Below, in pieces: positions 1-7,814 of a stretch of 64,000 nucleotides of DNA. Under the pieces are notes generated by a model that worked only from the letters and a program-made list of their open reading frames with translations, ran no database searches and was not told the DNA's origin. Origin of the DNA: Pseudomonas sp. PDM05 (GTDB taxonomy: Bacteria > Pseudomonadota > Gammaproteobacteria > Pseudomonadales > Pseudomonadaceae); NCBI RefSeq assembly GCF_014851685.1, contig NZ_JACVAC010000013.1, positions 62,001-126,000 on the forward strand, in the 5' to 3' direction. Position 1 is the stretch's first letter, and each line of letters starts with the position of its first letter. A program made the position numbers and the translations under genes.

Positions 1-84
1 TGTCGTGACACAAACATGACAGCGCGAGCCCCGTTCGAGCAAGTAGACAATGGTGTTGATGATGTGCGATTGCGCCTCGACCAT
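1..84 (-). CDS. Possible partial CDS running off the left edge
   Basis: The minus strand is open from an ATG at 84 to the edge of the window (28 codons). The product looks protein-like (MVEAQSHIINTIVYLLERG...), and a GAGGA sequence lies just before the ATG, closer than usual for a ribosome binding site. The intrinsic terminator at 130-160 closes the preceding minus-strand gene, which would fit a new transcription unit starting here. I do not recognise the family. The visible part is too short for a firm call, and the frame may equally be chance. Confidence 0.3.
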   Translation of the reverse strand, partial: MVEAQSHIINTIVYLLERGSRCHVCVTT

Positions 85-129
85 TGTCCTCACAGCGACC
101 TTGGCGCGATGAATCCAGACTTTCCATGC

Positions 130-160
130 AAAAAAAAGGCCTCGCAGGGTGGGCGAGGCC
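130..160 (-). terminator. Intrinsic terminator of the Gly/Tyr/Pro-rich protein gene
   Basis: Read on the minus strand, GGCCTCG pairs with CGAGGCC across a 9-nt loop and is followed by a run of eight T. It lies 20 nt after the stop codon at 180. Confidence 0.85.
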
Positions 161-179
161 TGTTTCAGACAATTGGCGC

Positions 180-533
180 TTACCAGCCGCGACCGTAGTA
201 GCCGTGCGGAGGGCCGTAGTAGCCACGCGGAGGGCCGTAATAGACCGGCGCCGGGCGGTAGTAGACCTGTTGTTGCACGTACACCGGCGGTGGCGGTGCG
301 TAGTAGACCGGCGGCGGAGCTGCATACACCGGCTGTGGCTGGACGTACACCGGTTGCTGCTGCACATAGACTTCACGCGGCTGGCTGGCAACCACGGAGC
401 CTACGACGGCGGCGCCGACTAAAGCACCCAATACGGCCGGGCCACCCCATCCACCACCACCGTGGGCGGAGGCTTGGCCTGCCATCGCGAGTGCGCCAAC
501 CAGCAAGGCGATCTTGGGGATTGTACGAATCAT
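180..533 (-). CDS. Exported Gly/Tyr/Pro-rich repeat protein
   Basis: The product is 117 residues. It opens with a signal peptide (MIRTIPKIALLVGALAMAGQASA), then a Gly-rich stretch (HGGGGWGG), a short hydrophobic segment (VLGALVGAAVVGSVVA), and a C-terminal half of degenerate Tyr/Pro repeats (VYVQPQP, VYYAPPP, YYGPPRG, YYGPPHG). Such proteins are common in Pseudomonas as small envelope or secreted proteins of unknown function. I chose the ATG at 533 because GAGG lies 8-11 nt upstream; an ATG at 539 sits too close to the same Shine-Dalgarno sequence. The gene is monocistronic, with its own terminator at 130-160. Confidence 0.8.
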   Translation of the reverse strand: MIRTIPKIALLVGALAMAGQASAHGGGGWGGPAVLGALVGAAVVGSVVASQPREVYVQQQPVYVQPQPVYAAPPPVYYAPPPPVYVQQQVYYRPAPVYYGPPRGYYGPPHGYYGRGW

Positions 534-695
534 GGTCATTCCTCGGTTAGCCCCTGCGCTTGTGGTCTGCAATCAATAGACTCAAGGATTGTCGCGGGGA
601 TGCTTTTAAGACAACGTATTTCAAGAAAACAGCACGGCCGCTAGGTAAAGGTTGTGTAAGGTCTGTACCGATTTGCTTACTCAGAGGAGTTTTCC

Positions 696-1514
696 ATGCA
701 AATGCACCCCAACAAGGACACCCAACTGTGTATGTCGCTGTCGGCGCGTCCCGGGAATTTTGGCCTGCGTTTTCATAACCACCTGTACGAACAGCTGGGT
801 CTGAACTTCTACTATAAAGCCTTCAGCAGCCGGGATTTGCCCGGCGCGATCGGTGGTATCCGGGCGCTGGGCATTCGCGGTTGCGGGGTGTCGATGCCGT
901 TCAAGGAGGCCGCCATTGCCTTAGTGGATGAACTCGACGATTCGGTTCAAGCCATCGACTCGCTCAACACCATCGTCAACACCGATGGCCATCTCAAGGC
1001 CTACAACACCGACTACATCGCCATCGAACAACTGCTGAAAAAGCATGCGGTACCCACAGACTCGACCTTCGCCCTGCGCGGCAGCGGCGGCATGGCCAAG
1101 GCCGTGGCCAGCGCCCTGCGTGACGGTGGCTACGGCAATGGCCTGATCGTGGCGCGCAACGAAGCGGCGGGCCGGGCGTTGGCACGCAACCTCGGGTACG
1201 AATGGCAGGCGGACCTGGGCGACGCGCGCCCGCAGATGCTGATCAACGTGACACCCATCGGCATGACCGGCGGGGCGCAGGCGAATGCGTTGGCGTTTGA
1301 CGCCGAGGCAATCGATGTGGCGGACACTGTGTTCGATGTGGTGGCGATCCCCGCCGAAACGCCGTTGATCGTGCGTGGACAGGCGCAAGGCAAGCGCGTG
1401 ATTACCGGGCTGGAAGTGATTGCGATCCAGGCGTTGGAGCAGTTTGTGCTGTACACCGGGGTGCGGCCTACAGACGAGCAGTTCCAGGCGGCGGTTGCCT
1501 TCGCCCGAACCTAA
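696..1514 (+). CDS. Shikimate dehydrogenase-like oxidoreductase (AroE family)
   Basis: The product is 272 residues, the usual AroE length. The N-terminal substrate domain has SMPFKEAA with the conserved Lys of the active site and DSLNTIVN; further on, YNTD supplies the conserved substrate-site Asp. The Rossmann domain follows (RGSGGMAKAVASAL), and VTPIGMTGG and VFDVVAIPAETPL match the family's C-terminal motifs. Known AroE enzymes reduce 3-dehydroshikimate with NADPH. This sequence resembles the extra AroE-like paralogues of pseudomonads more than the housekeeping aroE, so the physiological substrate is uncertain. AGAGGAG lies about 9 nt before the ATG. The gene stands alone, with a REPIN downstream. 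Confidence 0.8.
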   Translation: MQMHPNKDTQLCMSLSARPGNFGLRFHNHLYEQLGLNFYYKAFSSRDLPGAIGGIRALGIRGCGVSMPFKEAAIALVDELDDSVQAIDSLNTIVNTDGHLKAYNTDYIAIEQLLKKHAVPTDSTFALRGSGGMAKAVASALRDGGYGNGLIVARNEAAGRALARNLGYEWQADLGDARPQMLINVTPIGMTGGAQANALAFDAEAIDVADTVFDVVAIPAETPLIVRGQAQGKRVITGLEVIAIQALEQFVLYTGVRPTDEQFQAAVAFART

Positions 1515-1530
1515 GGCCCCCCGAAGCTCT

Positions 1531-1639
1531 AATGTTGGAGTGGGCTTGTGTGGGAGCGGGCTTGCTCGCGAAGGCGGTGGTTCAGCCACCATCTCCGGTG
1601 ACTGACACACTGCATTCGCGAGCAAGCCCGCTCCCACAT
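1531..1639. repeat. REPIN: inverted pair of REP sequences plus a truncated copy
   Basis: TGTGGGAGCGGGCTTGCTCG at 1549 is mirrored by CGAGCAAGCCCGCTCCCACA ending near 1638, with about 50 bp between the arms. A decayed half copy (TGTTGGAGTGGGCTTG) precedes it. It sits between the 3' ends of two convergent genes, the usual position for fluorescens-group REPINs. Confidence 0.85.
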
Positions 1640-1650
1640 TTAGGGGGGTG

Positions 1651-2298
1651 TTATGCCTGTTCCAGCTGGGTCAGGCGTTCTTCCAGTGCGGCAATCCGTG
1701 CTTCCAGCTCTTCAATGCGATCGGCTGAAACCGTGCTCCCACGCTCCACCGGATTGCCTCGCGCCGCGATAATCACCTCGATATCCGCCGGGTCCCCCAG
1801 CGCATGGGTGTATCGATCCTCCCGCTGCCCCGCCTGACGCGGCACCAACAGTGCCAGCCCCCGGGCAATCAAGCGTTCCAGCTGATGCACCACTTGCTCG
1901 GCATCTTCAAAGTCGTGCATGCGCCCGCTGCGGGTCAGCAGTTCATTGACGGTTTGCGGGCCACGCAAAAACAGCAGCCCGGTCAGGATCACCTGGGCCG
2001 GCACCAGTTCCAGCGCCTTGTCCACGCGGTGTTCCCAGCGGTCGGCGCGGCTGCCCATCACCAGGCGGGTAAAACCCTGGCCTTCCAGTGCGCGCAGGCT
2101 TTGGCCGACCTGGCCTTGGCTGAGGTTCATCACCGGCTCGCGGCTGGTCTTCTGGTTGCAGGCCAGCACCAGGGCGTTGAGGGTCAGGGGGTAGGTTTCC
2201 GGGTTGGTCGCCTGTTTTTCGATCAGGCAGCCCAGGATGCGGATTTCCGTGCTGTTCAGGCGCGGCTCAGGGGTGTCGGTGTCGTGCTCGGCGGTCAT
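1651..2298 (-). CDS. yceH: YceH family protein (DUF480)
   Basis: The product is 215 residues. The conserved opening (LNSTEIRILGCLIEKQATNPETYPLTLNAL followed by ACNQKTSREPVM) is the DUF480/YceH signature. The fold is two winged-helix domains (about 10-90 and 95-175). The C-terminus is a short coiled coil (RIEELEARIAALEERLTQLEQ). Function is unknown; the winged helices suggest nucleic acid or protein binding. AGGGAAAG precedes the ATG. It is transcribed divergently from the DUF1993 gene across about 115 bp. Confidence 0.88.
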   Translation of the reverse strand: MTAEHDTDTPEPRLNSTEIRILGCLIEKQATNPETYPLTLNALVLACNQKTSREPVMNLSQGQVGQSLRALEGQGFTRLVMGSRADRWEHRVDKALELVPAQVILTGLLFLRGPQTVNELLTRSGRMHDFEDAEQVVHQLERLIARGLALLVPRQAGQREDRYTHALGDPADIEVIIAARGNPVERGSTVSADRIEELEARIAALEERLTQLEQA

Positions 2299-2350
2299 CG
2301 CGCTTTCCCTATGCAGTGAAGTGCCTAGCGTAAGCCGGAAAAAATAAAAG

Positions 2351-2374
2351 ACAAGCGACCGGCCGGTCTATAAT
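2351..2374 (+). promoter_or_regulatory. Palindromic operator abutting a TATAAT -10 box
   Basis: GACCGGCCGGTC (2357-2368) is a perfect 12-bp palindrome immediately followed by TATAAT (2369-2374), about 40 bp before the ATG at 2415. Its position in the promoter spacer implies repression by occlusion. The half-sites GACC/GGTC resemble operators of TetR-type electrophile sensors such as NemR; this resemblance is from memory and is an inference. Confidence 0.55.
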
Positions 2375-2414
2375 CGTCGCCTGTTCAAACCGCATCATCA
2401 CCCATGAGACTGCC

Positions 2415-2924
2415 ATGACTATTTCCCTGTACGCCGCTTCCATCCCAGTCTTCAAGCAAATGCTCACCGCCCTGAGCGGTGTGTTGACCAAGGCCGAAGC
2501 CCACGCCACCGCCAAGAACATCGAGCCGAACGCTCTGCTGCAAGCGCGTCTGTTCCCGGACATGTTCCCACTGGTGCGCCAGGTGCAGATCGCCGTTGAC
2601 TTCGCCAAGGGCGTTTCCGCACGCCTGGCCGAGGTCGAAGTGCCGAAATACGAAGACAGCGAAGTGACTTTCGCCGACCTGCAAGCCCTGATCGCCAAGG
2701 TGCTGGCCTTCGTCGACACCCTCAAGCCTGAGCAAATCGACGGCAAGGAAGGCATCGAGATCATCACCCGCCCTGGCACGCCGAAAGAGAAGCGCTTCAG
2801 CGGCCAGTCCTACCTGCTGACCTACGGCCTGCCGCAGTTCTTCTTCCACGTCACCACCGCATACGCGCTGCTGCGTCACAACGGTGTGGAAGTGGGCAAG
2901 CGCGATTACATGGGCGCGTTCTAA
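2415..2924 (+). CDS. DUF1993 domain-containing protein
   Basis: The product is 169 residues. It opens with a helical segment (LYAASIPVFKQMLTALSGVLTKAEAHA) and contains MFPLVRQVQIAVDFAKG and FFFHVTTAYALLRHNGVEVGKRDYMG, which match DUF1993, a DinB-like four-helix family. DinB-like folds often bind a metal or thiol, but no specific activity is known for this family. It is a single-gene unit ending at a bidirectional terminator. The palindrome over its promoter suggests induction by a small molecule or stress signal. Confidence 0.85.
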   Translation: MTISLYAASIPVFKQMLTALSGVLTKAEAHATAKNIEPNALLQARLFPDMFPLVRQVQIAVDFAKGVSARLAEVEVPKYEDSEVTFADLQALIAKVLAFVDTLKPEQIDGKEGIEIITRPGTPKEKRFSGQSYLLTYGLPQFFFHVTTAYALLRHNGVEVGKRDYMGAF

Positions 2925-2930
2925 GCGGCC

Positions 2931-2976
2931 AAAAAAAAGCCGGGGCGGTTCACTCAAGAACCGCCCCGGCTTTTTT
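2931..2976. terminator. Bidirectional intrinsic terminator
   Basis: A stem of AAGCCGGGGCGGTT pairs with AACCGCCCCGGCTT, with an A-run on the left and a T-run on the right. It serves both the DUF1993 gene (+) and sstT (-). Confidence 0.92.
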
Positions 2977-2987
2977 GTGCGCGCAGG

Positions 2988-4208
2988 TCAGGCCGGTTGT
3001 TCTTCCTTGCCCAGGCACGCCGCAGCGGTAAACAGTACATCGGTGGACGAATTCAGCGCGGTCTCCGCCGAATCCTGCAACACGCCGATGATGAAACCGA
3101 CCGCAACCACCTGCATCGCGATCTCGCTGGGGATGCCAAACAGGCTGCACGCCAGCGGGATCAGCAGCAGCGAACCACCGGCTACGCCCGAAGCACCGCA
3201 GGCGCAGATCGCGGCGACCACGCTGAGCAGCACGGCGGTGGGCAGGTCGACGGCAATACCCAGGGTGTGCACGGCGGCCAGGGTCAGCACGGTGATGGTG
3301 ATGGCGGCGCCAGCCATGTTGATGGTGGCGCCGAGTGGGATCGACACCGAGTAGGTGTCTTCATGCAGGCCCAGGCGCTTGCTCAACGCCAGGTTGACCG
3401 GGATGTTTGCCGCCGAACTGCGGGTGAAGAAGGCGGTGATGCCGCTTTCGCGCAGGCACATCAACACCAGCGGGTAGGGGTTGCGGCGCAGTTTCCAGAA
3501 CACGATGGCCGGGTTGATCACCAGTGCCACGAACAGCATGCAACCGATGAGCACCACCAGCAGGTGCGCATAGCCGAGCAGGGCGCCGAAACCGGAGGTG
3601 GCCAGGGTCGAGGCGACCAGGCCGAAAATGCCCAGGGGCGCGAAGCGGATCACTACCCGCACGATCAACGTCACGCCGTTGGACAGGTCATCCAGTACGG
3701 TACGGGTGGTTTGGCCAGCATGGCGAATGGCGATGCCCATGCCGATGGCCCAGGCCAGGATGCCGATAAAGTTGGCGTTCATCAGCGCGCTGACCGGGTT
3801 GTCCACCACGCTCAACAGCAGGCTTTGCAACACTTCGCCGATACCGCCGGGGGCGCTGACGGAGGTGTCATGGGTGATCAGCACCAGGGGTGACGGGAAC
3901 CACATGCTGGCAATCACCGCCACCACGGCGGCGGCGAAGGTGCCAAGCAGGTACAGGAACAGAATCGGTTTGATATGGGTTTCCTGGCCGTGTTTATGGT
4001 TGGCGATCGACGCCATTACCAGCACAAACACCAGGATTGGCGCCACGGCCTTGAGCGCGGTGACAAACACTTTGCCGATAAACCCGGTGGCTTGGGCCGC
4101 CTGGGGCGCCAACAGCGCGAGCAGAATGCCGGCGATCAAACCGATGACAATTTGTGTAACCAGGCTGACGCGTGTCAGGCGCTGGAGCAGGGAGGGGGCA
4201 GCAGTCAT
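2988..4208 (-). CDS. sstT: Serine/threonine:sodium symporter SstT
   Basis: The product is 406 residues with 8-9 membrane segments plus two re-entrant loops of the dicarboxylate/amino acid:cation symporter family. Diagnostic stretches are FFTRSSAANIPVNL (the Ser-rich hairpin HP1), LGATINMAGAA (the NMxG sodium and substrate site in TM7) and GVLQDSAETALNSSTDV (TM8 substrate contacts). The length and the ESGITAFFTRSS context match SstT rather than the dicarboxylate carrier DctA. It imports serine and threonine with sodium across the inner membrane. It is monocistronic. Confidence 0.92.
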   Translation of the reverse strand: MTAAPSLLQRLTRVSLVTQIVIGLIAGILLALLAPQAAQATGFIGKVFVTALKAVAPILVFVLVMASIANHKHGQETHIKPILFLYLLGTFAAAVVAVIASMWFPSPLVLITHDTSVSAPGGIGEVLQSLLLSVVDNPVSALMNANFIGILAWAIGMGIAIRHAGQTTRTVLDDLSNGVTLIVRVVIRFAPLGIFGLVASTLATSGFGALLGYAHLLVVLIGCMLFVALVINPAIVFWKLRRNPYPLVLMCLRESGITAFFTRSSAANIPVNLALSKRLGLHEDTYSVSIPLGATINMAGAAITITVLTLAAVHTLGIAVDLPTAVLLSVVAAICACGASGVAGGSLLLIPLACSLFGIPSEIAMQVVAVGFIIGVLQDSAETALNSSTDVLFTAAACLGKEEQPA

Positions 4209-4449
4209 AAACAGTTGTCTCTGATTTTTTTAGTAGGGCGCAGCATTGCAGGCAGAAAGGGCTGTAGGAAGCAGCCGCGGAGTCTAGCATGTCGTAGGAA
4301 ATGTCCTCGCTGATGCGGCATTCCGTCACCCACGCCGGCGGCGCTTCGGCAAAGCCGGACATACTCTGTTAAGATTCTCGCCTCTCACCTTTCCCATCTG
4401 TCAGCGGGCCCTTCGGGCTGTCGTTGCTGTCGTCGTTTCTGGAGTTTTC
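4209..4449. other. Intergenic region with two inverted TTTCCTAC-type words
   Basis: This is a divergent promoter region between sstT (-) and the MFS gene (+). It contains GTAGGAA at 4264-4270 and GTAGGAAA at 4294-4301, thirty bp apart, i.e. TTCCTAC read on the minus strand. No gene or clear hairpin is visible. Confidence 0.5.
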
Positions 4450-5604
4450 ATGTTGTTCCCCATCCTGCTGCTGTCGGCCGCCGGTTTTACCGTGCTGACC
4501 ACGGAATTCGTCATCGTCGGCCTGCTGCCGTCCATCGCCCGGGACCTGCATGTCAGCGTGTCCCAGGCCGGGCTGCTGGTGACCTTGTTTGCTTTTACCG
4601 TGGCGGCATTCGGGCCGTTTCTCACGGCCTACTGCGCGCGTTTCCCGCGCAAGCGCCTGTTTATCAGCATCCTGATCCTGTTCGGGGTGGCCAATACCGT
4701 GGCTGCGCTGGCGTCAAACATCTGGGTGATGGCCGTGGCACGCTTGATCCCTGCGCTGGGCTTGCCGGTGTTCTGGGCCCTGGCCAGTGAAACCGCAGTG
4801 GACATCGTCGGCCCGGAGTACGCCGGGCGTGCCATCGAGAAGATCGGCTTCGGCATTGTCTGCGCCACCGTGTTCGGCATCCCGGTGGGCACGCTGATTT
4901 CCGATATGTTCGGCTGGCGCAGCGCGTTTGCCATCCTCGCGGTGGTGGCGTTGGCCAAGGCGCTGCTGTTGTTTATCTACCTGCCGGTGACTGCACCGAA
5001 AAACGCCGAAGTGACGCTGCGCTCGCAGTTCAAGATCCTGCGCAACCCGCTGATGCAGGGGCATATCCTGCTGTCGATCCTGGTGTTTTGCGGCATGTTC
5101 ACCGCTTATACCTACCTGGCGGACATCCTTGAACGCCTGGCCGGGTTCGACGGCACGCTGGTGGGCTGGTGCTTGATGGGCTTCGGCGCGGTCGGGTTGA
5201 TCGGCAACTCGTTGGGCGGGCGTGCGGTGGATCGTCACCCGCTGATTGCGTCCATGGTGTTCTGCGGTTTCATGATCGCTGGCATGGTTGCGTTGGTGCC
5301 GGCGATTCATTCCACCATCGGCCTGGCGGCCGCGATGGCGGTGTGGGGCGTGACCCAGGCGGCAATGTTCCTGGTCAGCCATGTGCGCTTGATGAAGGCC
5401 GCACCCCATGCGCCGGCGTTCGCCGCTTCGCTGAACATCGCCGGGGCCAACCTGGGCATCGGCTTGGGCGCGCTGGTTGGCGGGCATGTGATCGACACCC
5501 TGGGCCTTGGCAGCCTGGGCTTTGCTGCGTCCGGGTTTATCCTCGTGTCGATCCTGCTGGCCCTGTGGCTGATGAGTGTCAAATCGGCGCCGAACTATGC
5601 CTGA
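4450..5604 (+). CDS. MFS transporter (DHA1, drug/sugar efflux type)
   Basis: The product is 384 residues with 12 predicted membrane helices. Motif A-like and motif D-like regions (FLTAYCARFPRKRLF, TEFVIVGLLPSIARDLHVS) and the motif C-like stretch (VCATVFGIPVGTLI) are typical of the DHA1 efflux subfamily (AraJ/PbuE/NepI group). These are inner-membrane proton antiporters; the substrate cannot be told from sequence. CTGGAG precedes the ATG by about 7 nt. It is a single gene convergent with the LysR gene. Confidence 0.82.
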   Translation: MLFPILLLSAAGFTVLTTEFVIVGLLPSIARDLHVSVSQAGLLVTLFAFTVAAFGPFLTAYCARFPRKRLFISILILFGVANTVAALASNIWVMAVARLIPALGLPVFWALASETAVDIVGPEYAGRAIEKIGFGIVCATVFGIPVGTLISDMFGWRSAFAILAVVALAKALLLFIYLPVTAPKNAEVTLRSQFKILRNPLMQGHILLSILVFCGMFTAYTYLADILERLAGFDGTLVGWCLMGFGAVGLIGNSLGGRAVDRHPLIASMVFCGFMIAGMVALVPAIHSTIGLAAAMAVWGVTQAAMFLVSHVRLMKAAPHAPAFAASLNIAGANLGIGLGALVGGHVIDTLGLGSLGFAASGFILVSILLALWLMSVKSAPNYA

Positions 5605-5659
5605 TTCATGGTTGTTGGCCTGCTGTGGCGAGGGCGCAAGCTCCCTCGCCACATAGGCA

Positions 5660-6562
5660 TCAGGGCAGGGCGGTGAACAACTCCCGCCTGGCACCTTCGG
5701 TAATCGCGACGATGCCGGGGTGCTTGACCTTGCGCTCGACCGAGATCGCGTAGAACGACTCGGTGACCGCCGTGGTCTGGCCAATCAACGCCACGCCGTA
5801 TTGGCGCACCACTTCATCGGCAATCACGCTGGGGGCGATGAAAATCCCGCTGCCGGATTGGCCGAAGGCCTGCATCAAGGCGCTGTCGTCGAACTCGCCG
5901 ATGATCCTGGGTTGGATCTGCTGTTCGGCGAACCAACGCTGCAAACGGCTGCGTACGACCGTCTCTGCACCCGGAATCAACAGCGGCGCCCCCTGCAAGC
6001 ACTGTGGGAAGGTGCCGCTGTAGGCGTCAGCCAACGCCTGGGTGGCGAAAAAGCTGATCCCGCACTCGCCCAATTTCTGGCTGTAGCCCTTGATGTCCAG
6101 GTGCGTTGGCATCGGGCTGTCGGAAATCACCAGGTCCAGGCGCTGGATCGCCAGGTCAGCCAATAACCGTTCGAGTTTGTCTTCGCGGCAGGTGATGCGG
6201 ATCGGTTCGCTCAACTCCATGGTCGGCGCAATCAGGCGGTAGACGATGGATTTGGGCACCACATCCGCTACGCCGACGCGGAACAGGATCTGCTGCTCAT
6301 TCGGCTGCGCGCGCAGCATCGCCTCCAATTCATTGCCGGTCTGGAACATCTGCTCGGCGTAGGGCAGGGCCTGGCGCCCGGCTTCGGTCAGCTCCAGCTG
6401 GCGGCCGACCCGCTGAAACAACGCGATGCCAAAGGTTTGCTCAAGCAGGCTGATCTGCCCGCTGATGGTCTGGGGCGTGAGGTTCAGTTGCTCGCAGGCG
6501 CGCACGATGCTGCCCGTCTTGGCCACGACCCAGAAGTAATGCAATTGGCGGTAATTGAGCAT
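5660..6562 (-). CDS. LysR-family regulator, NhaR-like
   Basis: The product is 300 residues from the ATG at 6562. The N-terminus (LNYRQLHYFWVVAKTGSIVRACEQLNLTPQTISGQISLLEQ) is a LysR winged helix with the NhaR-type opening. The effector-binding domain follows (about 90-295), with VADVVPKSIVYRLIAP typical of NhaR relatives. In E. coli NhaR activates the sodium/proton antiporter gene nhaA and responds to sodium. No nhaA lies nearby, so the target is unknown. It is divergent from the lipoprotein-terC pair, and an 8-bp inverted repeat lies between them. Confidence 0.8.
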   Translation of the reverse strand: MLNYRQLHYFWVVAKTGSIVRACEQLNLTPQTISGQISLLEQTFGIALFQRVGRQLELTEAGRQALPYAEQMFQTGNELEAMLRAQPNEQQILFRVGVADVVPKSIVYRLIAPTMELSEPIRITCREDKLERLLADLAIQRLDLVISDSPMPTHLDIKGYSQKLGECGISFFATQALADAYSGTFPQCLQGAPLLIPGAETVVRSRLQRWFAEQQIQPRIIGEFDDSALMQAFGQSGSGIFIAPSVIADEVVRQYGVALIGQTTAVTESFYAISVERKVKHPGIVAITEGARRELFTALP

Positions 6563-6598
6563 GCTGGCTATCACTTCGTGAAAACCGAAGTATACGTG

Positions 6599-6618
6599 AG
6601 AAAAATACGAATTTTTCT
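6599..6618. promoter_or_regulatory. Inverted repeat in a divergent promoter region
   Basis: AGAAAAAT and ATTTTTCT (8-bp perfect arms, 4-nt centre ACGA) lie 37 bp before the LysR start and 79 bp before the lipoprotein start. The position suits an operator for the NhaR-like regulator, though such an AT-rich repeat could also be a promoter element. Confidence 0.4.
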
Positions 6619-6696
6619 GAACTGTTCACCTGCATAGAATGCCTCGCTATCGCGGGGCCACTATTTGGACCCAATGGTTCTAACGAGGAATACATC

Positions 6697-6942
6697 ATGA
6701 AACTCAATTCCCTGGGCGCAGCATCGTTGCTTGCGCTTTCATTGGTGGTGATCAGCGGCTGCGATCAGGTCGAAAAAAGCGCCCAGCAGGTGTTGGGCAA
6801 GGCCACCGAGTCGGCCAAGCAAGCGATCGATGACACCCACAAGGCCGCCGAGCAGGCGTTGAGTGAAGCGACACAAGGCTTGATCAAGCCTGAGAAGCAG
6901 GAAAAAGAAGCTGAAGACGCTTCCGACACCCAAGAAACCTAA
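6697..6942 (+). CDS. Small lipoprotein with a helical tail
   Basis: The product is 81 residues. A lipoprotein signal peptide ends in the lipobox VISGC (Cys 23). The mature part is an amphipathic, Ala/Lys/Glu-rich helix (QVEKSAQQVLGKATESAKQAIDDTHKAAEQAL) with an acidic C-terminus. AACGAGGA precedes the ATG. The next gene, encoding the TerC-like protein, starts 28 nt downstream, so they are probably one operon. Function is unknown; small helical lipoproteins of this kind are common in pseudomonads. Confidence 0.75.
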   Translation: MKLNSLGAASLLALSLVVISGCDQVEKSAQQVLGKATESAKQAIDDTHKAAEQALSEATQGLIKPEKQEKEAEDASDTQET

Positions 6943-6970
6943 TTCCCCGGCACAACCTCAGGACTGACCT

Positions 6971-7720
6971 ATGGATTACCTTTTACAGCTGGCCGCCAGC
7001 CCCACCGCCTGGGTGGCATTGGCGACGTTGATCGTCATGGAAATCGTGCTGGGCATCGATAACCTGATCTTTATCTCGATCCTCACCAACAAACTGCCTG
7101 AGCAGCACCGGGCCAAGGCGCGACGCATCGGCATCAGCATGGCGCTGGTATTGCGCCTGGGCCTGTTGAGTACCATCGCGTTCATCGTGCAACTGACGGC
7201 GCCAGTGTTCGAAGTGTTCGGCCAGGCGTTCTCGTGGAAGGACATGATCCTGATCGCCGGCGGCCTGTTCCTGGTGTGGAAGGCTACCACCGAGATCCAT
7301 CACAGCATGGACCCGGAGCCCGAGGAGAAGGTCAGCGTCGGCAATACGGTGACCATCGGTTTCGCGGCGGCCATCGGCCAGATCCTGTTGCTGGACCTGG
7401 TGTTCTCCATCGACAGCATCATTACCGCCGTGGGCATGACCGAGCACTTGCCGATCATGATCATCGCCGTGGTGACCTCGGTGATCGTGATGCTGGTGGC
7501 GGCTGAACCGCTGGCCAAGTTCATCAACGACAACCCGACCGTGGTGATGCTGGCCCTGGGCTTCCTGATCATGATCGGCATGACGCTGATCGCCGAAGGC
7601 TTCGGCGCCCATGTGCCAAAAGGCTACGTGTACGCAGCGATGGCGTTCTCGGCAGTGATCGAGTGCCTGAACATCGCTCGACGCAATCGGCATAAGCGTT
7701 TGCTGGCTGCCCGCCAATAA
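6971..7720 (+). CDS. TerC family integral membrane protein
   Basis: The product is 249 residues with about seven membrane helices. It has the paired acidic motifs of the family: MEIVLGIDNLIFISIL near the N-terminus and LDLVFSIDSIITAVG in the middle, plus NDNPTVVMLALGFLIMIGMTLIAEGF. TerC proteins such as Alx and MeeF-type exporters move manganese or support metallation of exported proteins; which applies here is not decided by sequence. It is probably cotranscribed with the lipoprotein gene and is followed by a clear terminator. Confidence 0.88.
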   Translation: MDYLLQLAASPTAWVALATLIVMEIVLGIDNLIFISILTNKLPEQHRAKARRIGISMALVLRLGLLSTIAFIVQLTAPVFEVFGQAFSWKDMILIAGGLFLVWKATTEIHHSMDPEPEEKVSVGNTVTIGFAAAIGQILLLDLVFSIDSIITAVGMTEHLPIMIIAVVTSVIVMLVAAEPLAKFINDNPTVVMLALGFLIMIGMTLIAEGFGAHVPKGYVYAAMAFSAVIECLNIARRNRHKRLLAARQ

Positions 7721-7731
7721 CCACTGACCTC

Positions 7732-7771
7732 AAAAGGCCGGCTGCGCTCACAAGAGCCCAGCCGGCCTTTT
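7732..7771 (+). terminator. Intrinsic terminator after the terC-like gene
   Basis: AAAAGGCCGGCTG pairs with CAGCCGGCCTTTT across a 14-nt loop, ending in a T-run. The symmetry would also allow activity on the other strand. Confidence 0.85.
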
Positions 7772-7814
7772 GCTGTCTGTTAGAATTCGTGCACTTGATA
7801 GCTTGAGGTCCTAC

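Noticed and set aside
180..572. Upstream start at 572 for the Gly/Tyr/Pro-rich protein
   Set aside because: It would place polar residues before the signal peptide and ignore the GAGG that fits the ATG at 533.
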